This document shows, in pieces, positions 12,114-24,247 of a DNA stretch of 64,000 nt. The notes under the pieces were generated by a model that ran no database searches, was not told the DNA's origin, and saw only the letters and a program-made list of their open reading frames with translations. How positions within the stretch are numbered: position 1 is the stretch's first letter; every line of letters begins with the position of its first letter. A program made the position numbers and the translations under genes. The stretch spans positions 1,984,001 through 2,048,000 of the forward strand of contig JADLZL010008185.1 in the NCBI GenBank assembly GCA_015844335.1, in the 5' to 3' direction. The DNA is from Chrysopogon serrulatus (taxonomy: Eukaryota > Streptophyta > Magnoliopsida > Poales > Poaceae).

Positions 12114-13591
12114 TGTTGACGGTCGCTAAGTCCAAATTTTATACCGTCAACAATAGCTTCTAAACAGGCAATAAGTAGACTAATAGGGTTTTATCCGACA
12201 AATTCCACGAGTTTTGGTTATTTTGTGAAATTTTCAGGTGATTTTCCGAAAAGGTTAAAAGAAGGATTTCAATGCAAATATACCACGAAACTTAACCGCG
12301 ACGAAACAATATCACCAGAGGACTCGTAAGACTCGAGAAGACACCCGGAGGAGCGGAGGCCGCGCAATAGCCCACCAGTGGGTGGGGCCGGCCCCACCTG
12401 GCGCCGCCCGGCGCCCCCGCTAGGGTTTGGGCCCCGGCTTCGGAACCTTCTCCCGGGCGGCTAGGGTTTCCATCTTCACCGTTGGTTGAAGTCGGTTTGA
12501 TCCTACGGCACGTATGCACTCCACCGGGCTATAAAAGGAGGGGTAGACCCCCCCTAGGAGACGAATTCATTCCTCCTGCTTCATTTGTCAAGAGTAGTCA
12601 GAAGTTAGGGTTTCCAGAGATTAGAAGTAGAGCTCTAGTTCTTCAAGTTCTTAGTTTAGTCGTCTAGCAAGATTCAAGTAGAGATCGGACGCTCCGCTCG
12701 GGATTCCAGATCTGTCTTCTAGAATTTGGTAATTTATCTTGTATTTCATTATGACTTTGCTCTACTTTAATATATTGCTATTTATTCAGTTCTTAGTTTA
12801 TTCTAGTTGCACATTCGATATAGATGTAGTTTATGATGATTATTGTTATATGATCGTAAAGCGCCTGATTCAATACTCGAGTGGGTCAGGTGGTGCGCAT
12901 TATGTAGACGTGGTGTCTAGATATATTGTGTACCTACGGAGGCACCCTGATGTGCCGGGTCGTGTGGTAGTCCGCGTAGGTGACAGCTGCGTTGGTTCCT
13001 CTGTAGTCCACCCCCCGCACGTAGGACTAGCCGAGCATGGTCGCGAAGGAGGTGACTTCATTGTCGTAATATCCTCATTAGTTGATGCTCCTTATGATGT
13101 TTTCTCGAGTTTATTGCACTATAGATGAGAGTGTGTAGTAATGGAGTAGGCTGTAGACTTTATATTAGTAATTACATAGGTTTCTTTATTTCTAAATTGA
13201 ATCTCTAGACTGCTTTACTACATTAGAGAGTCTCTATATTCTAGCTCTGGAATACCATTTATCTTAATCACTCATTTATCATTTATCGTTACTATTGACT
13301 AGTTATTGCTAAAGCATAGGTGTAATAGGTTACGATAATGTTCATTTATTAATCTTAATCTTAGCAACCCACTCCTAATAGATAGAATGCTGCTTTATCC
13401 TTTTGGCATAAAATAAATCAACGATACTCGGAATATTCACTCACGGGTGAAGTGCTACAACGGGAGAATTATCTCGGCGCTTGCGGATACATTCTAATTA
13501 GAGTTATTGCGTTTAGATTATTTTATCCTTGGTTTTTGGCATCATGTTAGGGATGACAACTTAACTTAAAGTGATGTTAAAAATACCAACA
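12114..13591 (+). repeat. 5' LTR of inner retrotransposon
   Basis: Matches 19534-21015 nearly base for base with small indels. A TATA box, tataaaagg, lies at 12530-12538. GTTGACGGT near the 5' end pairs with ACCGTCAAC about 20 nt later. An open frame at 12739-13128 recurs in the other LTR and is not a gene. Confidence 0.95.
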
Positions 13592-13599
13592 AGCATTTC

Positions 13600-13617
13600 T
13601 AGCGCCGTTGCCGGGGA
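13600..13617 (+). other. Primer binding site for tRNA-Asp (inner element, one mismatch)
   Basis: The sequence tagcgccgttgccgggga differs by one base from the outer element's site. It lies 8 nt after the LTR. Confidence 0.8.
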
Positions 13618-13871
13618 GAGGCAATTTTATTAGGATAATTTGTTAGGATTATTGATTCGCCAGATATACTTTTTTTTTTTTTCATAAGTGAGCCTTTATA
13701 GAAATCAAATTTATTAAATAATGTTTAGATGATAACCTTTTGCTTTTTTAGCAGACTTACCCATGTTTTATCTAGAAAATTTTATAGGGTAAGTGCAGGA
13801 ATTGGTTGTGGAATTTTAACTCTTATCGGGAACAACCATAGGAAGAAGGGTCTTACATCATTTTGAGAAGC

Positions 13872-15892
13872 GATGGGTCGAGAAGACTCAAGCGTGAATT
13901 CTCTCTGCTCCAAGCACCGAGAACATTCGCGTAGGTCCTTCTCTTGATGCTTTCGACATTGGAGAACAAGATTATGAGATCAAGCCAAGCCTCATCAAAA
14001 TGGTGCAAGTTATTATGTTTAGTGGAAAGAAGGATGAAGATGCTATTGCTCATCTACAGAATTTTCTGGAGATTAGTAGTACCATTAACATTCAAGGCAT
14101 TCCTCAAGATGTCGTGCTACTTCGTTTGTTTTCTTTCTCATTAGAAGGAAGAGCGAAGCAGTGGTTTTATCAAAATAGAGATCAAATCAAGACATGGGAA
14201 GAATGTTCAAAAGCTTTCCTAGAGAAGTTTTTCCCAATAGACCGAACCAATATTTTAAGAGGGAAGATTTCAGAATTTCATCAGCAGAAGGGTGAACCTA
14301 TTCCAGAAGCTTGGGAGCGTTTTCAAGGATATATATTAGACTGCCCGCATCATGGAATGGAAAAGTGGTTGCTCATGCAGATATTTTATCATGGACTAAC
14401 CCAAAGGTCATGCGAGCAATTGACGCCACCGCTGAAGGATCATTTATGTCACTCGCTCCTGGAAGAGCTGAAGCAATTATGGCGAAGATGGAAGAAAATC
14501 AGAATTGGACATTCAACACCCAGACATGCCATGAAAGTGAAGAAGTTCCAGAGGATTTGTGTGCAATATCAACCAAGATGGATGTATTATTGAACTGGCT
14601 AGAGAAAAGGAGTAATTATAAAAGAGATCGTCAAGCTATTCAAGATGCATTCAACTCTCAAGGTCAACATGAAGAAAATATTAATGCAATCCTCAAGAAT
14701 CAAGAATGGGGTCGACCTCAGGCATCAAGCCAAGGTAAGTACCAAGGTAATTATAATTCTTCAAATCAAAGACAACCACCCTTGAGAGAGTTAATATTAG
14801 AACAAGCCAGAGTTAATGAGAGTATTTATATAAAGCTTGCTTTTAATGATAAAATGTTAGAAGGAATAAATTCGAAATTAGATAATTTTTCTCTAGCGGT
14901 TAAAGATCAAATAATGTTTAATAAAAAGATAGAATTACAAATTTCGCATTTAGCCTCTACTTTGTCTACCACTAACCATGAACAGATTAAAGGAATATCT
15001 ATTAGAGGAGGTAAGGTTACACGTGACCCACCTTACCCCGAAGGTGCACGTAGACCTTCACATATTGTGCGGGTAGACAAGGAAGCTGAAAAGAATACTC
15101 AAGAAGAAGAAGCACCCATACCACAAGATGATCCGCAGGAGCCCGAATTAACACAAGATTTTCAAGATACCACTATCCTACCATTCCCACGAAGGAGGAG
15201 AAATACTTCTACCGATGAGCGGTTCGGTAAGTTTGTTGAGATTATACAGAAATTATATGTCAATGTTCCTTTGTTAGATGCTATGCAGGTACCAACATAT
15301 GCAAAGTACTTTCGATCCATCCTCAACAACAAGGGACCACTACCATCGACCGAAGTCATCAAGCTAACAGAAGCATGTAGTGAGGCAATCCTACATTCTT
15401 CTCCCATCAAGAAGAAGGATCCAGGATGTCCCACTATTGACTGTTCTATAGGCAATCAGAATTTTGAGAATGCCCTGTGTGATCTTGGAGCAAGCGTCAG
15501 TGTCATGCCCAAGACGGTCTTCGATAAACTCAACTACTCTTCGCTCACACCAACAACAATGTGCTTGCAACTAGTCGACCAATCAGTCCGCTATCCCTGC
15601 GGGGATCGCAGAAAATATTCCGGTAAAAATCCATGACTTTTTCGTTCCTGTAGATTTTGTGGTACTTGACATGCAGGAAGAGAGAAAGATACCCCTTATC
15701 CTTGGGCGACCTTTCCTCAACACCGCAAATGCAACCATCAATGTTGGAGCTGGAGAAATTATATTCACTATCAACGGGCAAGAAGAGCGCTTTGCATTTA
15801 GGCCAAGACCAGAGCAATGCAAAACCCTGAAGGATCAAGAGGAGCAAGATGCACCAACATCTCTGACCTCAGAGATCGATCATAAAGAATAA
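13872..15892 (+). pseudogene. gag-protease of inner Athila-like element, frameshifted
   Basis: The gag domain contains SFSLEGRAKQWFY and a typical capsid core (about 13990-14500). A frame change near 14400 joins it to the frame with the spacer and an aspartic protease. The protease active site reads CDLGASVSVMPKTVF (about 15475-15525), the Athila-type variant of D-S/T-G-A, and its flap region continues as ILGRPFLNTANATINVG after another 1-nt frame change near 15595. The extreme N-terminus is also out of frame, so the exact start is uncertain. In the family this polyprotein builds the particle and cuts it. No RT follows. Confidence 0.85.
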
Positions 15893-16660
15893 ATCAATTA
15901 GGAGAAGTCCAATTCGGTGGACTTTAAATCCCGAACCTTCACCGGGAGGTAACTCGGTATTTATCAGTAATTTAATTTCTCGTATTAAATATTTTCCTAT
16001 CAAATTGCATTATTAAAAAGAAACAAAATAAGCATTTCATATAAGCTAAGCCCCATGAAATTATAATTAATGAAGTGTAAAACCTCCGTCAATCAAGTTT
16101 ACTGTGGTGGCAGAAAACTATAAAAATAGCATCATTAGAATCCTGATTTTTCGTAGATTTATGAAAGTAATTTAGTTTTTCATTCTCATGTCATTATACG
16201 GTATAAATACGGAAGATAGGTGGGACCCACACACATCACCTCACATCACTTCACACCTACCAATTATTCACTACCATTCAAAAAATTCAATTATCACACA
16301 CACCCACATGCATCCATCTCCATCCATGTCTACCACCGAGGGGAGCATCTAGGTACTAGGTAATTGATCAACAAAGGCCAAAGAGGACACCAGAAGAAAG
16401 ATGAGCACCAGCAGGCAGCAGGTGGGGCCGGCCGGCCCCACCACCACGCCGGCCGGCGCTCTACTACTTCCCCTCTGCCTCCAACTTTGCATACCCCCTC
16501 ACTTATTCATTCCAAGCACAGAGAGCTCTGCTCTACGGCCAGAACCAACTTCGACACTCTGTTTTTCAAAATCACCCATTAATTAGCAAGAAAGAGAGAA
16601 GAGAAAAGAGAGAAATCTATTCACAAGATTATCACAAGGGTCTCCCCTCTTCTCTTCCCC
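15893..16660 (+). other. Region where pol is missing; non-coding
   Basis: AT-rich spacer between protease and the ATHILA-type ORF. No RT (YxDD), RNase H or integrase motif in any frame, so several kilobases of pol are deleted relative to an autonomous element. A GC-rich patch with ggccggccggc lies at 16427-16455. Confidence 0.7.
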
Positions 16661-16747
16661 TTTGATTTGCTAATCCTAATCACTTTTGTGTTCTTCGTGT
16701 TCTTGTTGTTCTTGCCGTGTTCTTCGTGTTCTTCATTCACAGGCAAG

Positions 16748-17607
16748 ATGAGTCGAAAAATCGGAGGTGCTCTTAAGAGTATTGGGAGGACTCTCTCTTT
16801 CCGTAGCACTCGAAGCCGTTCATCATCTCAAGTACCTTCAGTTTCTGGCTCCGGAATGGACGTCGATCCTCCATCACCACCTGAGCAACACCAACCATCT
16901 TCTTTTCAACGAGAGGAGAGGTATGAGCTAACGAACATCAATCAAATTTTATTGCCACTAAGACCTCAAGTAGAAATATTTAATGTGGTAAAGAATAAGG
17001 AGTTTACTCATACCCCAACATTCGATGACACTTTACTAGTCGAGACTGGAATGGATTCTGAGTTTGAACTAATTTTTAGAATGGTTGGATGGGAAGATGC
17101 ATGGGAAATCAATGAGCAGGGTAGCAAGTTACTCACCATAGAGTTTATTAGCTCCCTAGACTTTGATGATGATTATGTGCGGTTTAGAATGTTCAACAAG
17201 TCTTTTATTCTCACATGGAAAAATTTCAGTATGGCACTAGGATTCTCTGAGCAGTGTGTAATAAATATAGCTGATGTTCTTGAGGATTTTGATAAAGATG
17301 ATTTTTGGGAGAGCATCACCGCTAAAAAGTTTAACGTAAACAAAAATACACCACCGATGAGGTCCATAACCCAACGCTGAGATTCATACTTAAATGGCTA
17401 GCCATTACTTTATTTCCTAGAGAAGAACTAAATACCATTAGACAGGATGAATTGCATTTATTATACCTCATGATTAAAAAGATAAAAGCATCTCCTGTGA
17501 AACTAATGTTAAACTATTGGAGAACCGTACCTCCCATGAGAAAGTGTAGTATTTCTTTTTACATCTTGAATTACACGCTTAGCTTCAGGACTAGAGTTAT
17601 TGTCTAA
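16748..17607 (+). pseudogene. ATHILA ORF1-type protein (inner element)
   Basis: The start at 16748 gives a basic Ser/Arg-rich N-terminus (KIGGALKSIGRTLSF). The body is then typical of the plant ATHILA ORF1 family: GMDSEFELIFRMVGWEDAW, LTIEFISSL and FSMALGF. The frame breaks near 17350 and continues as HNPTLRFILKWLAITLFP through LLYLMIKKIKASPVK to a stop at 17605-17607. In Athila elements this protein lies between pol and the 3' LTR; its function is unresolved and it has sometimes been discussed as env-like. This copy is frameshifted. Confidence 0.75.
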
Positions 17608-17752
17608 CGCTACACTTACATATATTACATTGGTTCCCGAAGAATTATTGGATATGATTTTTTCTTTTTCGTGCTCACATGCTGAAACGCCGAAATAGAA
17701 AAAAAAATAATCATGATTTATAAAAATTATCCAAAAGAGTACGAGCTGCCCG

Positions 17753-18307
17753 ATGAGATCTAGGGATTTATACTTTGTTGATAGTTATACTTTTCCGAGA
17801 TCGCTAACATTGGCGGGTGCCCTTCAAAGACGCATCGCCAGAGTCCCCAGGACTATGTACACGGGGACGATACAAAGACCATCGGGACCAGCTCATCTTC
17901 ATTTTACTAACTTTACCGAGCCGGGTGCATATTATGAGCCACATCAACCCCGGGTCCACCCACTCGGGTTGGGAGGACCAGCCCACTTACCAAACAAGGA
18001 GAGTCGTTTACATCTACCGGGTGGGGAACATTCCCTACTCGGGGAGCCCGAAGGTCATGGGCAAGGATCTCGAGAGGGGCGAGCATCATTCTCAAGACGC
18101 GGGAACACGGAGTACACCCCTAGTGGACCGTTTGCGTACCATGCACCACCAGAAGATGATTATATGCCACCTCCTGAGCGGCACTTTAGCACCCCTGTTA
18201 ATGATTTTCCTGCTATATCTACCTATTTGACTAACATCCAGCAGGGACAGCGGACAATGAATGAGACTCTGCACCGACACGAGCAAAGTGGCAAAGACCA
18301 AAGTTGA
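17753..18307 (+). pseudogene. Probable C-terminal part of the ATHILA-type ORF region
   Basis: A 184-codon frame rich in Pro, Gly and His, beginning shortly after the stop of the preceding remnant. Its last third (PPERHFSTPVNDFPAISTYL, then a Gln/Thr stretch) resembles the tail of Athila-region proteins. I could not align it to a named domain. It may be the tail of the same protein, separated by about 145 nt of decayed sequence. Confidence 0.4.
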
Positions 18308-19533
18308 CCACAGGCTTCAAAGAAGATACCCAAAGTGGCAAACATCGACGGACCCGGCGACTTGATCACTTGCAAAGCATGGACAAGAACACCTACAGAC
18401 CGGGGTGGGATACTTGATAGAACAGCTGGGGTTTGGACCACCTCCCGACCCGGAATTTTGAGCACGGCAAACATGCAGCTTGGGGGAGAGCTCCCGCGAG
18501 GTGAGCACCATCCACCTCTTTGTATATACTTTATCCTTTCTATATTTTAGTATTTACTTTCTAGTATTTAATTTATACCATTAGAGTAGAATTTGTCTTT
18601 AAATTCTGAAGTTATTAATCCTGCTTAGCATCTGAGATTAATCTTTCTTTGAATTATATGAAGTTTTTCTACCCCGATAATTTATTCTCGAAACTCAATA
18701 TCTGTGGGTAGCATAAAACTTCGATGCGATCTAAGTAATTGGCGGATGAGATATAAAGGATTGAGCTAGTATATATTTTATTCCAAGTGATGGCTAAAGC
18801 TCCAGATATTCAGAATTAATTTAATCAATCTAATAGATCACCTTGCTAGTATGACTGAGTAGATTGCTTTGCTATGCACTCATGATTGAATACACATGCA
18901 CAAAAATGTTTTTTACTGCAACAAATTCTCTCTTAAAAGTCTAAAAGAGAGTGTGGGATATAAATTAAAAGATGCCATACCAAAGAAGTATGAGCCAAAA
19001 AAGATGCCATATCAAAAAAAGATATGAGCCAATTCAAAAGAAAGAGAGTAAAACAATGGGTGCAAAGACACTCGCCTAAGAGAAAAATGGGTACACAAAA
19101 GGTATCCATTTGGGAGAAAGCCCACACTCTCGAGAGACGTAAAAGAGAAGAATAAGAGCTAAAATTTAAGTTTTAATCACTAGCACATTCAATCATGATA
19201 CATGGCATAAGTAGTCCACTTAAATCCTAGTAGCAGGTTCTCATGGTTTTCAAGATAAAAATTCATACGCATACAAAATGAGAAAACCTCTCGGAGCGAT
19301 GCTTAAGCAAAGAATGAAATATATACAATGCTTACTTGATTATTCTATCTTTCAATTACCCAAGATCCGATTAAAAGTTAATAAGCACTATAGTTAAAAA
19401 GTTGAAGGATAAGTTTGAAAGATAGATTAATGGATTATAATCAAGAAATTTCAAAGCACTCATTGATACTACGGAGGTTTTATTTTCAGTCTACTTTGCT
19501 AAGGGACTAGCAAAGACTTAGCTTGGGGGTAGT
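18308..19533 (+). other. 3' untranslated part of inner element, ending in polypurine tract
   Basis: AT-rich, with no supported gene. An A/G-rich section lies around 18950-19160. The last bases before the 3' LTR, agcttgggggtagt (19520-19533), are the likely polypurine tract for plus-strand priming; the outer element has the equivalent aagcttgggggttat before 22090. Confidence 0.7.
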
Positions 19534-21015
19534 TGTTGACGGTCGCTAAGTCCAAATTTTATACCGTCAACAATAGCTTCTAAACAGGCAATAAGTAGAC
19601 TAATAGGGTTTTATCGACAAATTCCACGAGTTTTGGTTATTTGTGAAATTTCGTGTGATTTTCCGAAAAAGGTTAAAAGAAGGATTTCAATGCAAATATA
19701 CCACGAAACTTAACCGCGACGAAACAATATCACCAGAGGACTCCGTAAGACTCGAGAAGACACCGGAGGAGCGGAGGCCGCGAAGAAGCTACCAGTGGGT
19801 GGGGCCGGCCGGCCCCCCACTGGCGCCGCCCGCCCCCCCCGCTAGGGTTTGGGCCCCGGCTTCTGGAACCTTCTCCTGGCGGCTAGGGTTTCCATCTTCA
19901 CCGTTGGTTGAAGTCGGTTTGATCCTACGGCACGTATGCACTCCACCGGGCTATAAAAGGAGGGGTAGACCCCCCCCTAGGAGACGAATTCATTCCTCCT
20001 GCTTCATTTGTCAAGAGTAGTCAGACGTTAGGGTTTCCAGAGATTAGAAGTAGAGCTCTAGTTCTTCAAGTTCTTAGTTTAGTCGTCTAGCAAGATTCAA
20101 GTAGAGATCGGGCGCTCCGCTCGGGATTCCAGATCTGTCTTCTAGAATTTGGTAATTTATCTTGTATTTTATTATGACTTTGCTCTACTTTAATATATTA
20201 CTATTTATTCAGTTCTTAGTTTATTCTAGTTGCACATTCGATATAGATGTAGTTTATGATGATTATTGTTATATGATCGTAAAGCGCCTGATTCAATACT
20301 CGAGTGGGTCAGGTGGTGCGCATTATGTAGACGTGGTGTCTAGATATATTGTGTACCTACGGAGGCACCCTGATGTGCCGGGTCGTGTGGTAGTCCGCGT
20401 AGGTGACAGCTGCGTTGGTTCCTCTGTAGTCCACCCCCCGTACGTAGGACTAGCCGAGCATGGTCGCGAAGGAGGTGACTTCATTGTCGTAATATCCTCA
20501 TTAGTTGATGCTCCTTATGATGTTTTTCTCGAGTTTATTGCACTATAGATGAGAGTGTGTAGTAATGGAGTAGGCTGTAGACTTTATATTAGTAATTACA
20601 TAGGTTTCTTTATTTCTAAATTGAATCTCTAGACTGCTTTTACTACATAAAGAAGTCTCTATATTCTAGCTCTGGAATACCATTTATCTTAATCACTCAT
20701 TTATCATTTATCGTTACTATTGACTAGTTATTGCTAAAGCATAGGTGTAATAGGTTATGATAATGTTCATTTATTAATCTTAATCTTAGCAACCCACTCC
20801 TAATAGATAGAATGCTGCTTTATCCTTTTGGCATAAAATAAATCAACGATACTCGGAATATTCACTCTGGGTGAAGTGCTACAACGGGAGAATTATCTGT
20901 GCGCTTGCGGATACATTCTAATTAGAGTTATTGCGTTTAGATTATTTTATCCTTGGTTTTTGGCATCATGTTAGGGATGACAACTTAACTTAAAGTGATG
21001 TTAAAAATACCAACA
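19534..21015 (+). repeat. 3' LTR of inner retrotransposon
   Basis: Copy of 12114-13591. TATA box ctataaaagg at 19951-19960. Followed by the duplication TAGAG. Confidence 0.95.
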
Positions 21016-21020
21016 TAGAG

Positions 21021-22089
21021 TTAGGAAAACCTTTACACATTCATGCTACTTGCTTTACATTGAGTTTAGTCAACCTTTGAAATATACCTTATGAGAGTCT
21101 TGTCATGCTTTTAAAATCAAGATCACTTACGCACTCCACCCACATATGCATTACTCCTGCTCTAGGATGTAAGCGCAGTCATTTCCACTTTCATCCAGAT
21201 CCACTTTAAAAATGTTTTTCTCCAACACTGGGAGTAAAACACCAAAAAAAATATATACCCTATAGGACAACCCCCATTTAATTGCTCTAAATTCTTATCA
21301 TTATCTCTTCAATTATTTATATTCGAAGGATGCATGTGGCTATGCAAAAGTAAAAAAAAAAAAAAAAAAGAGAAAGAAAAAAGAAAAAGAAAAAAAAGAA
21401 GAGAAAGAAAGAAAGAATGAATGAAGATAGCCCATGTTTTCTCGCAAAAAAATTCTAAGGAGGGAGTTATTTTTAAAGAGCAAAAAGTAGGATTAGGATT
21501 AGCCACTAAAAACCATATATACACCTATCCACCATACACCACACACATGCACATCTTGATTTGATTGTATGCCTCGATTCTCTGTGGATCCATTGTTTGA
21601 CTATACAATTTATGAATTGCAAGTATGTTCATCTTTGTTATCGCCACTCCTATGAGCTCCACTATAAATGCTTAGTTGTAGGAAGGCATGACATTATTAA
21701 TGTCTCAGTGAGATCCATAAATACCACATATAATAAGAGACTTGAGGGTGTCATACAGTTATGCTTTGAGTTTTATTTCGAAAACTTACAAAACTACGGA
21801 ATATTGGTACTTTGTGAAGAATTTGAGACATAGTGCTTTACTTGATTGTTCTATCTTTCGATTACTCAAGACTTATGCAAAAAGCTGTAAAGCTCCATAG
21901 TTAAAGGTAAAATGGGTAAGTTTGAAAGTTAGAGCAGTTTTGTCTAAACTGAGGAGGAAATTTATGTTTAAAAGCAAGTGTACTTAAAAGAAATATAAGT
22001 ATTGCAAAGCAACTCCCGATCCAAATATTTTAATAATTAGGCTTGGGTTGTTTGCCAAGGGACTGGCAAAAGGTAAGCTTGGGGGTTAT
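21021..22089 (+). other. Remainder of outer element interior, with A/G-rich microsatellite and polypurine tract
   Basis: Continues the outer element after the inner insertion. An A-rich (GAAA)n-like run lies at 21349-21420. Nothing coding is recognised. The polypurine tract aagcttgggggttat abuts the 3' LTR. Confidence 0.7.
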
Positions 22090-23415
22090 TGTTGACGGTC
22101 GTTAACGTCAACTTTTACTAGAACTTTAGACCCGAAGGAGAACATGAAAACACACTAGTCTAGGGTTTTAACCGACAATTTCTACGAGTTTTGCATATTA
22201 CGTATTTTCGGGGTGATTTTCGAGAAAAGCATAAAAAGGGGATTATAGAGCTTAATTATCACGAAATTGATCCACAACGGAACAACATCATCATCGGACT
22301 CGGGGAAGGGTCTAGAAGACACCCGAAGCGGCGGGGCCCGCAGAGAGGAGCCAGGTGGGGCGGCCGGCCCCTGGGGGGCCGGATCGGCGCCCTAGGTCAC
22401 CCGATGGCCGCCGCCTTCCTCGGAGTCTTCCTCCCACGCTTCCTTGGAACCCAATCAAAGTATTCCTACGTTGATTTTAGGTCGGTTTGATCCGACGGTG
22501 CACATGAGATGAAGACGCGGATCGCTGACGTGGCGGTTTCTTGCCCCCTACTCCACCTCGACCTATATAATGACGCCCAAGGCTCCCTCCAAGAGGCATT
22601 CTACACCCCGATGCTTCATATTCTCTACATAATTAGGGTTAGGGTCCATCTAGTTGATCTAGTCTAGTTCATCTAGTTCTAGTTCATCTAGATGTAGCAA
22701 TTAGGAGAGACTAGTTCTTCTAGATCTAGTTTTGTTTAGAGATTAGAGAGATTGAGTAGAGGAGTAGAGATTCTGGAGGAGCTCCGGCCTGTCGGCGCTT
22801 CTTCGTGGTTGTATTCGTCTGGATTCAGCTTTCTCGCCCGGAGCTGCGTTCTGAGGTACTTTTGTATTTACCATTCCGATTCAAGTAAGCAATTTGTTCT
22901 TATTCGTCTTTGGTTCACATCTCATATTGAGATCTTTGATCTATAGGGCCCTGTAGGTTAAAGTTGTATTTTGTAGTGTAGGCGTGGTGCCTAGGCTAGA
23001 TTTACTTGTGAATGTCCCCTGATTAGCCGGATAGTGGTAGCTCGCACATGTGACTTTATAGCTGCGTTGAATCCTCTGTAGTCCACTTCCCGTTGATAGG
23101 AGTGATAGGCTTATAGGTGCCTGGTAGGAGATTACTCTGTTTCTTCTCCTATTCGGGTTACTTGTCCGATAAGACGATATTATACAAAGTTTACCGATTA
23201 TTGGAACTAGAGTGCAATAGCTATTTTCTTTTTCTTGATATTATCTAGCCTAATTGTAGGGTTAAGTCTATATACTTTGTCATCATCACAACGGTTCCCT
23301 GTGGATACGATATTTAAAACCTCCGGGTAAAATGTGACACTGGTATGATATCTGTGCGCTTGCGGATAATCCTACTTAAATCTTATTTAATGGAGTGCAG
23401 TTAAAAATACCAACA
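22090..23415 (+). repeat. 3' LTR of outer retrotransposon
   Basis: Copy of 5837-7164, with scattered substitutions (for example in the stretch after ccgacggtg). Followed by the duplication AAGAA at 23416-23420. Confidence 0.95.
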
Positions 23416-23460
23416 AAGAACGTCGATCTAGACGGAGGTGGAAGACGACAGACCTTAAAT

Positions 23461-23640
23461 ACCTGCCCTGACCTTTAGTCCCGATTAGGCTTGTGCACCG
23501 GGACTAAAAGTCCTATAGTCCCAGTGCGTAATACGCACCGGGACTACAGGTTAGACCTTTAGTCCCGGTTTGTAATACGCACCGGGACTAAAGATTACCT
23601 TTAGTCCCGGTTGCTATTACCGCCCGGGACTAAAGGTTTA
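23461..23640. repeat. Internal cluster of TTTAGTCCCGG inverted repeats
   Basis: Three to four imperfect fold-back units of cctttagtcccgg and ccgggactaaagg, like the subterminal repeats at 28655-28900. No CACTA terminus is adjacent. They lie between the two transposon genes (retrotransposons ignored) and could be an internal copy of the binding sites for the element's DNA-binding protein, or the relic of an end. Confidence 0.75.
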
Positions 23641-24247
23641 TTCCAACCGGCGCCCTGGCATTAGGGTTTGTTGTTTATGTTGTTTATGTATACTTATAAA
23701 ATAAATAGATTATTTTTTGTTAATTGCATATTAAATAATGGAAAATATATTAATTTGTTAAAAAATAACAGTTCCATTTCCTTTTGTCTAATTGCTTATT
23801 TGAAAATTTAGGAACATAAAATCTTTTCATCCCTTATAATAGCAAGCATAAATATTAAAAATAATTAGTATTTTGTTAATATAAAAATGTCTGACTTATT
23901 TAAAATATGTTAAAGTAGTTGTTTTCGATAGAAAATTTGTTTTTGTATTATTTTAACGTAAATTTTGTTCATGTATCATCATTTATCTCCAAAATCGTGA
24001 TTAAATCGTGATATACGTGAGATTCACCATTAAATCGGGTTATTTTTTAAAGGATGTTTTCTTTTTCTAATGCCAAATTGATCTCCCACAAGTTCTTACT
24101 GTGCACATGCTTAGCAAAAAATACTTCAAGTCATTTCATTATTTGAAATGATATAAAATAAGAAATACTAATACAAACATCTTAATAAGTTACAATTCTC
24201 ACATACGCAATCTCTAATACACTCTATTTATTAAACATCACTATATA
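23641..24247. other. AT-rich non-coding segment of the CACTA element
   Basis: No ORF or motif recognised. It follows the 3' end of the transposase remnant and could be its 3' untranslated region. Confidence 0.5.

Larger units (their letters stand above)
12114..21015 (+). mobile_element. Inner LTR retrotransposon, Athila-like, pol-deleted
   Basis: Two LTRs (12114-13591 and 19534-21015) begin TGTTGACGGTCGCTAAG and end AAAAATACCAACA. The duplication TAGAG is at 12109-12113 and 21016-21020. A tRNA-Asp primer site, gag, an aspartic protease with the Athila-style DLGAS motif and an ATHILA ORF1-type protein place it in the Athila group. Reverse transcriptase, RNase H and integrase are absent between 15893 and 16660. 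It inserted into the outer, related element. The LTRs are almost identical, so the insertion is young relative to the coding decay. Confidence 0.95.
5837..23415 (+). mobile_element. Outer LTR retrotransposon, non-autonomous Ty3/gypsy (Athila/Tat-like), interrupted by a second LTR element
   Basis: Two LTRs of 1328 and 1326 bp begin TGTTGACGGTCGTTAACG and end AAAAATACCAACA. The 5-bp target duplication AAGAA lies at 5832-5836 and 23416-23420. A tRNA-Asp primer site follows the 5' LTR and a G-rich polypurine tract precedes the 3' LTR. Internal coding is limited to a frameshifted gag and a second ORF of unknown function; no protease, reverse transcriptase, RNase H or integrase is visible. The internal part is split by the inner element at 12114-21015. 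Without that insertion it would be about 8.7 kb. Confidence 0.95.

Noticed and set aside
12739..13128. 129-codon open frame, repeated at 20162-20548
   Set aside because: Lies inside both LTR copies; the repetition comes from the LTR and there is no protein-family resemblance.
23421..23660. Left terminus of a separate TNP2 element
   Set aside because: No CACTA sequence and no DMP flank at this point; a single larger element explains the right flank better. Not fully excluded.
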